From contig CALBST010000174.1 of NCBI GenBank assembly GCA_937967425.1, positions 1 through 18,860 on the forward strand: DNA of 18,860 bases, given 5' to 3'. This DNA comes from an uncultured Caulobacteraceae bacterium (lineage in GTDB: Bacteria > Pseudomonadota > Alphaproteobacteria > Caulobacterales > TH1-2). The notes beneath the pieces are model-generated. The model worked only from the letters and a program-made list of their open reading frames with translations, was not told the DNA's origin and ran no database searches. Made by a program: the position numbers and the translations under genes. Of the stretch, positions 7,552 to 15,072 are shown piece after piece. The stretch's first letter is position 1. Each line of letters starts with the position of its first letter.

Positions 7552-9369
7552 ATGCCGGCACTTCGCGCGATCTTCGCGGCCTTGTTCATTCCCGCGCTCG
7601 GCGCGGCGATCACGCTTTACATCATCCACTCGCTTGCAGCCGCCGAGGGCGCGACATTGGGCGACATCGTGGCCCTGTGCTTGCCGGATGGCCTGGGCCT
7701 CACGGTCGCCCCGATGTGCAGCAACATCCAGAACCATTACACGCTGCTTTGGGTGTGTGCAGGCACAGCTGCGCTTGGCATCGCGCTGATTGTGGCGTTC
7801 TCGGTCGCGAGCTTTGTGACGGGCGCGAACCGGGTGCTGCTCAGCTTCGTATTTCCAGCTTTGTCGTTCGCGGGACTCGTTTTGGTCGCCGCCTTGGTGA
7901 TCACCCAGATCGCAATCATCGCCGCAACCGCGTATCTTGCGGAAGCCTATTGGCTTGGCCAAGTGCACGTCACCATCCTCTTGGGCTTCGCCGCGATCGG
8001 CGCCTTGCTCGGGCTTGGCATTTTGTGGCGGACGTTGCGTATGTTCCGTCCGGCAGTCGGCGCCGTGATCGGCGTCCCCTTCTCGCCGATCGAACAGCCG
8101 CGTCTTGCGCTGCTCGTTCAGCAAATCGCGAAGGCCACCAATGCTCGTATGCCCGACAATATCGTGCTTGGGCTCGATCCGAACTTCTTCGCGACGACCG
8201 CGCCGATGCACACGCCGACATCGCGCCGTCTGCTGACGGGCCAAACGCTCTATCTTTCATTGCCGCTGATGCGCGTGCTCTCGCTGGATGAAGTGAAAGC
8301 CGTCGTCGGACACGAGCTCGCGCACTTCTCGGGCTCGGACACGATTTACAGCCGCAACTTCGCACCGATCTATCGCGGACTGGAGGAAGCGGCGCAGGCC
8401 GCTGATGCGCACAAGACGTATGACAAGAACCCGCTGCTCATGCCGGCGCGTCTCTTCCTGCGCTTCATGATCGATTGCTTCTCGCGCAATGCCGCGAAAT
8501 CCAGCCGTGCACGCGAATTGCGCGCCGATCAGATCGGCTCCACCGCCTCGACGCCGGCCGATTTGGGCTACGCGCTGATCAAAACCGGGATCCTCTCGAT
8601 GCTCTGGCACCGCGAGATGGAAGATACGCTGGCCGACATTTCGCGCGGCAAGTTCCGCCGCAATATGTCGGCGAGTTTCGAGGACAAGCTGCGCTACGAT
8701 GTCGATCCTGAGAAGCTGCCGCCGCTGGTCGCGTTTTCACTCGGCAATCACACCGCGCACCCGACTGACTCCCACCCGGAAACCAAGGAGCGCCTGACGG
8801 AGCTCGGCCTCAACCTCGTCGATGTCACCTCGGAAGCGCGGGTGATGGAGCGGTTTTTCGCGGCAAAGCCCGCGACGATGGCGCTCGACAACATGGAGAA
8901 CGTCGAGGAAATCCTGACGCAGATCTATCATCAGATCATCATTGGCCCCCGCGATGTGCCGCAAGCCGAGCGGACGACGGACGAGGTGTTTATCTCCTTC
9001 CTCTCGGCGTTCCTGGCGCACATGGTGACGGCGGACGGCGTTCTCGATGAACGCGAAGTGGAAGTTGCAGAGCGTGAAGCGATCTCGCATCTGGGCGGCG
9101 GTTTCGACGCGCGCGAGTTCCGTGAATTCTGCCGCAACACTGATCAGCTGGCGCCGCTCTCCAAGCTGACGGAGTGGTCAACCAAGTTCCTGACGCCGCA
9201 AGGCTTCGAAATGCTGCTCGACATGCTGGAGAAGATAGCGACAGCCGATGGCGAGATGCACGAGAGAGAGAAGAAGATTCTCGATAGTGTCCGAGCGATC
9301 TACGAGGAGCTGAAGGCGGCTGAAGCCGCTGGCGCCGTGGCGCCACAAGCGCCCGCGCGGCCGCGCTAG
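7552..9369 (+). CDS. Membrane M48 (HtpX/Ste24-like) zinc metalloprotease with C-terminal TerB-like domain
   Basis: This 605-residue protein has three parts. The N-terminal 165 residues hold about four transmembrane helices (around 8-28, 65-90, 97-130, 140-160). The M48 peptidase domain follows with the zinc motif HELAH (254-258), third ligand Glu322 in the ExxAD motif RELRAD (321-326), and the family's late HP...ET-ERL element at about 403-415. The C-terminal region (about 475-585) contains two acidic TADGxxxERE repeats (493-501 and 564-573), as in TerB/DjlA-like helical domains. The tail is Ala/Pro-rich. M48 proteases cleave damaged membrane proteins; TerB domains are thought to bind metal or act at the membrane. 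ATG 7552 has a GGGGGAC ribosome-binding site. Its TAG shares CTAG with the convergent serine hydrolase stop. Confidence 0.88.
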   Translation: MPALRAIFAALFIPALGAAITLYIIHSLAAAEGATLGDIVALCLPDGLGLTVAPMCSNIQNHYTLLWVCAGTAALGIALIVAFSVASFVTGANRVLLSFVFPALSFAGLVLVAALVITQIAIIAATAYLAEAYWLGQVHVTILLGFAAIGALLGLGILWRTLRMFRPAVGAVIGVPFSPIEQPRLALLVQQIAKATNARMPDNIVLGLDPNFFATTAPMHTPTSRRLLTGQTLYLSLPLMRVLSLDEVKAVVGHELAHFSGSDTIYSRNFAPIYRGLEEAAQAADAHKTYDKNPLLMPARLFLRFMIDCFSRNAAKSSRARELRADQIGSTASTPADLGYALIKTGILSMLWHREMEDTLADISRGKFRRNMSASFEDKLRYDVDPEKLPPLVAFSLGNHTAHPTDSHPETKERLTELGLNLVDVTSEARVMERFFAAKPATMALDNMENVEEILTQIYHQIIIGPRDVPQAERTTDEVFISFLSAFLAHMVTADGVLDEREVEVAEREAISHLGGGFDAREFREFCRNTDQLAPLSKLTEWSTKFLTPQGFEMLLDMLEKIATADGEMHEREKKILDSVRAIYEELKAAEAAGAVAPQAPARPR

Positions 9370-10499
9370 CGATTGTATTCCCACCACCAGGGAAAGGCAG
9401 TGTCGCCCAGAATGAAGCGCGCGAGCTCGGGATAGATCAGCTCGGCGCGGACGCTGTTGCCAAGGAATACAACGCAGCGCCGCCGTGCGTCCTGACAGAT
9501 AGCCATATTGCCGGTCCAATCGTTGTGGCCGCCTTTGAAGAACATCAAGCCCGCTTCGGGGTCATTGAAGGTCACGAGCCCAAGGCCTGCGGCGAGATCG
9601 ATCTCCGGGCCGCGCGGATCGGTGTCGAGCCAGAGCGGCGGAAACTGGTGCGCGGATCGGATGGGGAGCTGTGGACGCACAAGCTCGGCGCGCGATGAAG
9701 CGCTCAGCCCCTCGCCGTTGACGAATGCCGCCCACATGCGCGCCTGATCTTCGATCGTGGTGTCCATCGATCCGGGCGCGCTGACGCGTGAGCGTTCGTC
9801 GTGCGGCTCGAACGAACCATCCATGGCGTAGCCGTCGGCGAGATTCGGCCGGAAGTCCGCGCGCCATTGCATCGATGTGCGCGTCATGCCGAACGGTTCG
9901 AAAATGCGGCGGTGCATTTCGGCGCCTACGTCGATACCAAGCCCCTCTTCCAGCACGAGTTGCAGGACGTAGAACCCTTCGCCGGAATACGCGTAGCGTT
10001 CGCCAGGCGCGAAGTGGAAACGCAGCGTCTGATCGTCTTCGAGCCAACGAAAATTATGGAATCCCGTCGCGTGATTTAGAACGTGGCGTGCTGTGAGCAA
10101 ACGCCAGCGATCATCGCCGGCAAGCGCGGCGAATTCCTCATACTCGGGCAAAGGCTTGGGCAGATATTCCGCCAGTTGGCGGTCAAGATCGATGCGTCCC
10201 TCATCGACCAGCTGCAACACGAGATAGGCAACGGCGGTTTTGGTCAACGAGGCGCCGTACATCACGGTGTCAGTCTGCAAGGCGCGCTGCTCGGCGACAT
10301 TGGCGTAACCGTAAGCGTTGACGTGAACGACCTCGCCGCGGTCGATGACGGCGACGGCCATGCCGACGACCTGCTGTTCCGCCATAAGACGCTGGACTTC
10401 AGCGTCGATCGCCGCGGAGGACGGCAGCTGCGGCGCGGCCTGCGTTGTGGCGCAGGCGGCAAGCGCGAGCGCCGCAAAGCTCACAAAGATCGCTCTCAC
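9366..10499 (-). CDS. Serine hydrolase lipoprotein, class C beta-lactamase/DD-peptidase fold
   Basis: This 377-residue envelope protein has a lipoprotein signal (VRAIFVSFAALALAAC, Cys16 the lipidation site). The penicillin-binding/beta-lactamase fold is shown by SLTK (Ser84 nucleophile, Lys87 base), YSG at 171-173 in the YxN position, and GGH (323-325) in the KTG-like position. Members act as esterases, DD-peptidases or D-amino-acid peptidases more often than as true beta-lactamases, so no resistance is claimed. The GTG start at 10499 overlaps the upstream lipoprotein's TGA as GTGA, with GGAGA upstream, and gives a proper signal peptide; the longer frame to 10670 would read through the neighbour. 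The pair is therefore probably coupled in one operon. Confidence 0.88.
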   Translation of the reverse strand: MRAIFVSFAALALAACATTQAAPQLPSSAAIDAEVQRLMAEQQVVGMAVAVIDRGEVVHVNAYGYANVAEQRALQTDTVMYGASLTKTAVAYLVLQLVDEGRIDLDRQLAEYLPKPLPEYEEFAALAGDDRWRLLTARHVLNHATGFHNFRWLEDDQTLRFHFAPGERYAYSGEGFYVLQLVLEEGLGIDVGAEMHRRIFEPFGMTRTSMQWRADFRPNLADGYAMDGSFEPHDERSRVSAPGSMDTTIEDQARMWAAFVNGEGLSASSRAELVRPQLPIRSAHQFPPLWLDTDPRGPEIDLAAGLGLVTFNDPEAGLMFFKGGHNDWTGNMAICQDARRRCVVFLGNSVRAELIYPELARFILGDTAFPWWWEYNR

Positions 10500-11239
10500 C
10501 AGCTCGTTCTCCGTTCGACCTGACCCTCCTCGATCCCAGCCGAACCGTAGACGTAACGGAGGAAATCCGAGGTCACCATGTCGTTCTCGCAACGGACACT
10601 GATGAGACGCGTGCGGCCAGGCTCGATGACTTCGCCTGCCATGGAAGATGAATCCGGCACACAAACCCAAGACGGCCCATCGCGGCGCGGGATCGTGTGG
10701 CTGAAGCGCGTAGGTTCGGCGTTCATGCAGGGGTCCGCAAGATAGGCGTCGAGCCGCGCGGCGGTCGCGGCATCGGCGGGCCCTACGAGCAATGGGAAAC
10801 GCTCCTCCATCGTCGGCGCAGGCGGCGGCAGCCAGTTCTCCGGCGTCGGATATGGCGGCGGCGGGGGCGGCGGCGGCGGCTGATTGCCCTCGATCCGGCG
10901 GCGCGCGATGCGCCAGCGGCCGCCCTCATCTTTCCACGCCGCGACATAATCATCGACATGCCACATGCCGGTCGACGGCACGCGGACGCGGATCAGGGTG
11001 GTGGCGTTGGCGGCTTCGACGGGAACGGGCACTTCAGCAACGCGCTCGCGCGCCCAGTTGTCGTAGTTCGCCACTTGCGGGTTCTGCGCGGGATCGCCGG
11101 CTGCGGCGAGCGCAGCTGGATCGTACTCCGCGAAAGCGGGGCATTGGGCGGCCGTGGGATAGCGCGGCGCGTTAGAGGCAAACGAAGCGCACGCAGCAAT
11201 CACAGCGCTCGCGGCGGAAAGTAGAAATAATGCTCTCAC
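10496..11239 (-). CDS. Hypothetical lipoprotein with polyproline linker
   Basis: This is a 247-residue protein of unknown function. The signal peptide VRALFLLSAASAVIAAC ends in a lipobox, so the mature protein begins at Cys17 and is probably membrane-anchored. The first half contains a segment resembling a stress- or substrate-sensing fold (VDDYVAAWKDEGGRWRIARR). A run of nine prolines then forms a stiff linker (about 122-130). The second half contains three cysteines (in DPCMN, WVCVP, VRCEN) that could form disulfides in the periplasm. GTG 11239 was preferred because AGGGGG lies 5 bp upstream; GTG 11245 in the same frame would overlap that site and adds two residues. It is the first gene of the coupled pair with the serine hydrolase, which suggests a shared envelope role. 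Confidence 0.75.
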   Translation of the reverse strand: MRALFLLSAASAVIAACASFASNAPRYPTAAQCPAFAEYDPAALAAAGDPAQNPQVANYDNWARERVAEVPVPVEAANATTLIRVRVPSTGMWHVDDYVAAWKDEGGRWRIARRRIEGNQPPPPPPPPPYPTPENWLPPPAPTMEERFPLLVGPADAATAARLDAYLADPCMNAEPTRFSHTIPRRDGPSWVCVPDSSSMAGEVIEPGRTRLISVRCENDMVTSDFLRYVYGSAGIEEGQVERRTSW

Positions 11240-11358
11240 ACGCACCCCCTGGTCGCGACAGTAAGCCCAGTTACGGCGTGAAGATCAACGCTGGGAGGCG
11301 GAAGCGGCCCAATATCCGTGGTGCGTTCGCTGAGCGCGCCCGCCCTGCTAGAAATTGC

Positions 11359-12771
11359 TCACTCTAGTCGCAGCACGCGGATCGTATTTGTCTTCCCGGC
11401 GCGACCGAATGGAATGCCGGCGATGATGGCGACGCGGTCGCCAGTTTCAGCGACGCCGAGTTTGCGGACGGCGGCGTCGGCCTTCTCAACCATCTCTTCG
11501 ACGTTTGAGACGTCTTCCGTCACCATTGAGCGCACGCCCCAAACGAGTGCGAGTTTGCGCGCCGTTTCGAGGAACGGCGTCAAGCCGATGACGCCGGAGC
11601 GCGGGCGCTCGCGGGCGACACGAACGGCGGATGAACCGGTGGCCGTGTAGGCGACGATGGTTTTGCAGCCGATGACATCAGCGATGTGGCGCGCGGAAAG
11701 CGCGATGGCGTCGGCGGTGGTGGCTTGCGGGGGCGTCATGTCGCGCGGAAGCGAGGCCCAGTATTCTTCGTCATCCTCCACGGCGCGAATGATGCGATCC
11801 ATGATGGCGACGGCGCTTTGCGGGTGGCGGCCAACGGCGCTTTCGGCGGAGAGCATGACAGCGTCGGCGCCTTGATAGACGGCGGTGGCGACATCCGAGG
11901 CTTCGGCGCGCGTTGGGGTTGCGGCTTCGACCATGCTTTCGAGCATGTGCGTGGCGACGATCACCGGTTTGCCGGCGGCGCGGGCGCTGCGAATGATCTT
12001 GCGTTGCGCGATCGGGACCTGTTCGGGCGGCAGCTCGACGCCGAGATCGCCGCGGGCGACCATGACGGCGTCGGCGGCTTCCACGATTTCATCTATCTGC
12101 GTCAGCGCCGAGGGCTTTTCGATTTTGGCAATGACGCCAGCGCGATCCTTGATCAGCGCTTTGGCTTCGAGCACGTCTTCAGGGTGCTGAACGAACGAGA
12201 GCGCGATGAAATCGACGCCGAGATCGAGGGCGTAGACGAGGTCTTCCCTATCCTTCTCAGTCAGCGCGCTGATTGGGATGCGCCGCGTCGGGACGTTGAC
12301 GCCCTTCTGGTTCTTCAGCACGCCGCCGAAATCGACACGGGCCTTCAGTTGTGTGCGGCCGCGTTCGGTGACGGTGAGCTGGAGCTTGCCGTCGTCGAGC
12401 TTCAGGATGTCGCCGACCTCGAGCGCGTTGACGAGTTCCGGGTGCGGCAGGCGGATGAGGTTGTGGGCGCCGGGTTCCGTTGAAGCTTCGATGGTGATGA
12501 TGTCGTTGAACTTGAGCTTGATCTCGCCGTTCTCGAACATGCCGACGCGGATCTTTGGTCCCTGCAAATCAGCAAAGACACCGACGGGGGTGCCGGCCTT
12601 TTCCTCGGCAGCGCGGATGGCGGCCATACGGCGGGCGTGATCTTCGCGGGCGCCGTGACTGAAGTTCAGGCGGAAGCAATCGACGCCGGCCTGAATAAGC
12701 ATGGCGAGCCGCTCCGGCGCGTCGCTGGCCGGCCCCATCGTGGCGACGATCTTACAATCGCGTGCGCGCAT
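11359..12771 (-). CDS. pyk: Pyruvate kinase
   Basis: This 470-residue glycolytic enzyme converts phosphoenolpyruvate and ADP to pyruvate and ATP. It begins MRARDCKIVATMGPAS, the usual start of the family. Substrate residues are visible as Arg34, Asn36, Ser38 and His39 (FRLNFSHG), the catalytic Lys216 with Glu218 (IAKIEKP), and the metal ligand Asp242 (ARGDLGVE). Lys85 (GEIKLKF) falls where potassium-dependent enzymes have Glu and potassium-independent ones have Lys, so potassium independence is predicted. The active-site motif reads ATHMLESM at 273-280 instead of the common ATQMLESM. The C-terminal allosteric-type domain is complete. GGAG precedes the ATG. It has its own flanking gaps: a repeat upstream and 119 bp downstream before the lipoprotein gene. 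Confidence 0.97.
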   Translation of the reverse strand: MRARDCKIVATMGPASDAPERLAMLIQAGVDCFRLNFSHGAREDHARRMAAIRAAEEKAGTPVGVFADLQGPKIRVGMFENGEIKLKFNDIITIEASTEPGAHNLIRLPHPELVNALEVGDILKLDDGKLQLTVTERGRTQLKARVDFGGVLKNQKGVNVPTRRIPISALTEKDREDLVYALDLGVDFIALSFVQHPEDVLEAKALIKDRAGVIAKIEKPSALTQIDEIVEAADAVMVARGDLGVELPPEQVPIAQRKIIRSARAAGKPVIVATHMLESMVEAATPTRAEASDVATAVYQGADAVMLSAESAVGRHPQSAVAIMDRIIRAVEDDEEYWASLPRDMTPPQATTADAIALSARHIADVIGCKTIVAYTATGSSAVRVARERPRSGVIGLTPFLETARKLALVWGVRSMVTEDVSNVEEMVEKADAAVRKLGVAETGDRVAIIAGIPFGRAGKTNTIRVLRLE

Positions 12772-12783
12772 TCTTGCTCCGCA

Positions 12784-12872
12784 AGGGCAGTAGGTATTGG
12801 GCAGTAGGCAATAGGTGATTCAGCGGCAGTGACAACCAGGACTACTGCCCACTGCCTATTGCCTACTGCCCC
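12784..12872. repeat. Heptad-periodic inverted repeat between GST and pyk
   Basis: Perfect 17-bp arms GGGCAGTAGGCAATAGG (12799-12815) and its reverse complement (12855-12871) lie inside a longer, imperfect 31-bp inverted repeat (12784-12814 against 12842-12872). Each arm is a run of 7-bp units, for example GGGCAGT, AGGTATT, GGGCAGT, AGGCAAT on the left. The right arm overlaps the end of the GST gene: the GGG CAG TAG that encodes its last two residues and stop is repeat sequence. The hairpin could separate the GST and pyk transcripts, though there is no U-tract. Confidence 0.8.
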
Positions 12873-13495
12873 ATCTTGTAAGGTCCGCCCTTCTCCAGCG
12901 CGCGCTGGTAGGCCGGGCGGGCCTGTTGCTGTTTTCTGACGCGGACGAGGTTGGGGTAGCGATCGAGGCCGCCGCGATTGTTGGCGGCGTCGAGCACGAA
13001 GCTCATTTCGATGTCGGCGGCCGTGAAGCGGTTGGCGACGAAGTAGTCCTTGCCTTCGAGGTAGGCGTCGACGAAGCCCAGGTGGCTGGCGATCTCCGGC
13101 TCCACGCGCATCTGCATCAGCGGCGCGCCATTCTCGCCAAGCAGCCCCACATAGAGCTTCAACAGCAGCGGCAGCATGGCCGAGCCTTCGGCGAAGTGGA
13201 GCCAGTAGAGATAGGCGGCGCGATCGGGATCGCCGGGCGCGACGGCGAGCTTCCCGCCGGCCTCGCTCTCGGCGAAGTATTCGACGATGGCGCCGGACTC
13301 GGCGAACACGCGGCCGTCTTTCGTGAGCACCGGCGATTTGCCGAGCGGGTGAATCTCTTTCAGCTCGGGCGGCGCAAGCCGCGTCTGCGCATTGCGGGCG
13401 TAGCGCTTCACTTCGTACGGAACGCCGAGCTCTTCGAGCAGCCAGAGCACGCGCTGCGAGCGGGATTCTTCGAGGTGATGGACGATGATGGACAT
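12863..13495 (-). CDS. Glutathione S-transferase, GTT1-like
   Basis: This 210-residue protein has the full two-domain GST layout. The thioredoxin-like N-terminal domain contains LEESRSQRVLWLLEEL (helix 1 with the likely catalytic Ser), the cis-proline HPLGKSPVL and the glutathione-binding ESGAIVEYF. The all-helical C-terminal domain carries the N-capping box FTAADIEMSF. The extended sequence NAQTRLAPPELKEIHPLGKSP resembles the bacterial GTT1-like subgroup. The ATG has a strong GAGGAGG six bases upstream that overlaps the stop of the SMP-30-like gene, so the two are almost certainly coexpressed. Its last two codons and TAG stop are contributed by the inverted repeat, so the native C-terminus may have been changed. 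The substrate is unknown; general electrophile detoxification is likely. Confidence 0.93.
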   Translation of the reverse strand: MSIIVHHLEESRSQRVLWLLEELGVPYEVKRYARNAQTRLAPPELKEIHPLGKSPVLTKDGRVFAESGAIVEYFAESEAGGKLAVAPGDPDRAAYLYWLHFAEGSAMLPLLLKLYVGLLGENGAPLMQMRVEPEIASHLGFVDAYLEGKDYFVANRFTAADIEMSFVLDAANNRGGLDRYPNLVRVRKQQQARPAYQRALEKGGPYKMGQ

Positions 13496-13505
13496 GCTCG
13501 CCTCC

Positions 13506-14417
13506 TCAGTACGGTGCGAAATTTAGTTTGAGACCGGGTTCCGGCCAGCGAGCTTTGATGAGTTGGCCAGTCGCGGAGAGTGTGATGTAGGCATCGCGCA
13601 TGTCGGCGCCGCCGAAGGCGATGTTGGTGACGATGGGATCCGGGAACGGCGTATGGGTGGAGACGCCGGCAGGCGTGATCGTGGTGATGCCGCCATTGAG
13701 GATGGTGGCGACGCAAACATCGCCATTGGCCTGCACGGCGAGGCTATCGAAATAGCAGTGATACGGCTGCACGGCGACGCAGCGGCCGATGGCGCCGAGG
13801 GGCCCGGGCGCCACTCCACCTTCGCCGGTGATGTCGAATGCCCAGAGTTTCCCGGTGTCGGTTTCGGCCGCGTAGACAGTCTTTTCGTCGGGCGAGAGGC
13901 CAATGCCGTTCAGGCCCGTGCCGCCATAGGCGGCTTCTTTGATCAGCGAGCCGTCGGTCTTGCAGAAATAGACACCGCCGCGATCGAGCGTGCGCGTGTA
14001 GACCTTGCCGAGATCGGTGAACCAGATGTTGCCGGCTTTATCGAAGACGAGATCGTTTGGGCCGCTCAGCTTGTAATCGCCGATCTTGTCGTAGAGGCGC
14101 TCGACCTTGCCGGTAGCGAGATCGACACGCTCGATGCGGCCGGTGACGTAGTCGTGCGCAGCGTTGCCGGGAATGGTGAGGCCGCCCATGTCGTGATATT
14201 CGAAGCCGCCATTGTTGGTGATGTAGACGGCGCCATCCGGCCCGATGGCGGCGCCGTTGGGGCCGCCGCCGATATTGGCGATGACTTCCTGCCTGCCCTT
14301 CCAGACCCGCGTCAGCGTTTTGCGCTTGATCTCAACGAGAATGACGCTGCCGTCCGGCATGACAATCGGGCCTTCGGGAAACTGAAGGCCGGTGGCGATG
14401 ACTTCGAAATCTGACAT
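13506..14417 (-). CDS. SMP-30/gluconolactonase/LRE-like beta-propeller hydrolase
   Basis: This 303-residue protein belongs to the SMP-30 six-bladed propeller family of metal-dependent lactonases and esterases. Metal-site candidates follow the family pattern: Glu15 (QFPEGP), Asn121 (SGPNDL), Asn170 (GTGLNGIGLSPDE) and Asp224 (YFDSLAV). There is no signal peptide, so it is cytosolic. The start at ATG 14417 (MSDFEVIATGLQFPEGP) fits homologues; the open frame to 14567 reads through the palindromic repeat and should be ignored. No ribosome-binding site precedes the ATG, and the repeat ends only 11 bp away, so the repeat may have replaced the native leader. It lies 10 bp upstream of the GST gene. 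The substrate is not known; a sugar or drug-like lactone is possible. Confidence 0.9.
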   Translation of the reverse strand: MSDFEVIATGLQFPEGPIVMPDGSVILVEIKRKTLTRVWKGRQEVIANIGGGPNGAAIGPDGAVYITNNGGFEYHDMGGLTIPGNAAHDYVTGRIERVDLATGKVERLYDKIGDYKLSGPNDLVFDKAGNIWFTDLGKVYTRTLDRGGVYFCKTDGSLIKEAAYGGTGLNGIGLSPDEKTVYAAETDTGKLWAFDITGEGGVAPGPLGAIGRCVAVQPYHCYFDSLAVQANGDVCVATILNGGITTITPAGVSTHTPFPDPIVTNIAFGGADMRDAYITLSATGQLIKARWPEPGLKLNFAPY

Positions 14418-14428
14418 GGTGGGGACAG

Positions 14429-14514
14429 TAGTAGGTTGGAGCGCGGGCCTCCAGGCCCGCATGGGCGCGATATTAGAAAAATGCGCGCCAGGAGGCGCGC
14501 GCTCCAACCTGCTA
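14429..14514. repeat. Compound palindromic repeat with two internal hairpins, between folA and the SMP-30-like gene
   Basis: Outer arms of 17 bp with one mismatch (14429-14445 and 14498-14514; minus-strand form TAGCAGGTTGGAGCGCG) enclose two GC-rich hairpins. These are GCGGGCCT/AGGCCCGC (14443-14450/14453-14460) and GCGCGCC/GGCGCGC (14483-14489/14494-14500), separated by a short AT-rich piece. The whole can fold as a cruciform or cloverleaf, like a paired REP element. Its first three bases on the minus strand are the TAG stop of folA. Confidence 0.8.
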
Positions 14515-15021
14515 GCGCTCAAGCACACGCACGATGAAATCGGCGTCGTCGTTCGGACCTGCCGCAACGGCTTCCCTGCTCACTTCGCGCCAGCGAGATA
14601 GATCGAGGTCCAGGCGCGCGTCGCCTTCCGGCGAGAGGTTCACTTCAGTGAGAATGATGCGATCGGCTTTCGGCAACACGGCGTTGTAGAGCTGCGCGCC
14701 GCCTATGACGCACGCCTCCTCCACGTCGGCAGCCTCCGCCATGGCCCGCGCGGCGGCGAGCATGACGGCCAGGTCAGTATAGACCCAGGCGGCATCGGCT
14801 TTGAACTCGGCGTCCCGCGTGACGACGAGGTTCTGGCGGCCCGGAAGCGGCTTCTTGGGCAGCGAGTCCCACGTCTTGCGGCCCATGAGCACCGGCTTGC
14901 CCATGGTGGCGGCTTTGAAGCGCTTCATATCGGACGAAAGCCGCCACGGCAGAGCGCCATTGCGCCCAATGACGCCGTTCCTTGCAACGGCCACGACCAA
15001 GGTGAGTTTCGGATTCGTCAC
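14512..15021 (-). CDS. folA: Dihydrofolate reductase
   Basis: This 169-residue enzyme reduces dihydrofolate to tetrahydrofolate with NADPH, closing the cycle that ThyA opens. The family motifs are present in order: VVAVARNGVIGRNGALPW with the flexible loop, the catalytic acid Asp31 (RLSSDMKRFK), the NADPH-binding MGRKTWDSLP and PGRQNLVVTR, and the VIGGAQLY strand. The length is typical. The start is GTG at 15021 with only a weak AAGG upstream, and the divergent DUF2846 gene begins 51 bp away. The TAG stop is the first codon of the palindromic repeat. It would be the ancestral neighbour of thyA and hflK. Confidence 0.96.
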   Translation of the reverse strand: MTNPKLTLVVAVARNGVIGRNGALPWRLSSDMKRFKAATMGKPVLMGRKTWDSLPKKPLPGRQNLVVTRDAEFKADAAWVYTDLAVMLAAARAMAEAADVEEACVIGGAQLYNAVLPKADRIILTEVNLSPEGDARLDLDLSRWREVSREAVAAGPNDDADFIVRVLER

Positions 15022-15072
15022 GCGAGCGTTCTAGCCTTGGCGCCTGCGCGCGTCATCCGTAAGGATGGCGAC

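Noticed and set aside
7521..8291. Alternative plus frame of 256 residues over the M48 protease
   Set aside because: It is Arg/His/Ala-rich and overlaps the real frame, which has clear membrane helices and HELAH.
9366..10499. Beta-lactam resistance gene
   Set aside because: The fold and SxxK are present, but the YSG and GGH motifs and the lipoprotein signal fit the broad serine hydrolase family; resistance cannot be inferred.
11348..11367. Small inverted repeat CTAGA/TCTAG around the pyk stop as a terminator
   Set aside because: The stem is only 5 bp with a 10-bp loop containing the stop codon and no U-tract, so it could be chance.
11686..12483. Plus-strand 265-residue open frame inside pyk
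   Set aside because: It is fully antisense to pyruvate kinase; composition is shadow-like and no ribosome-binding site or domain is seen.
13563..14414. Plus-strand 283-residue open frame inside the SMP-30-like gene
   Set aside because: It is antisense to a complete propeller protein; Gly/Asp/Ala-rich low-complexity translation without motifs.
14418..14567. N-terminal extension of the SMP-30-like protein
   Set aside because: It reads through the compound repeat and into folA.
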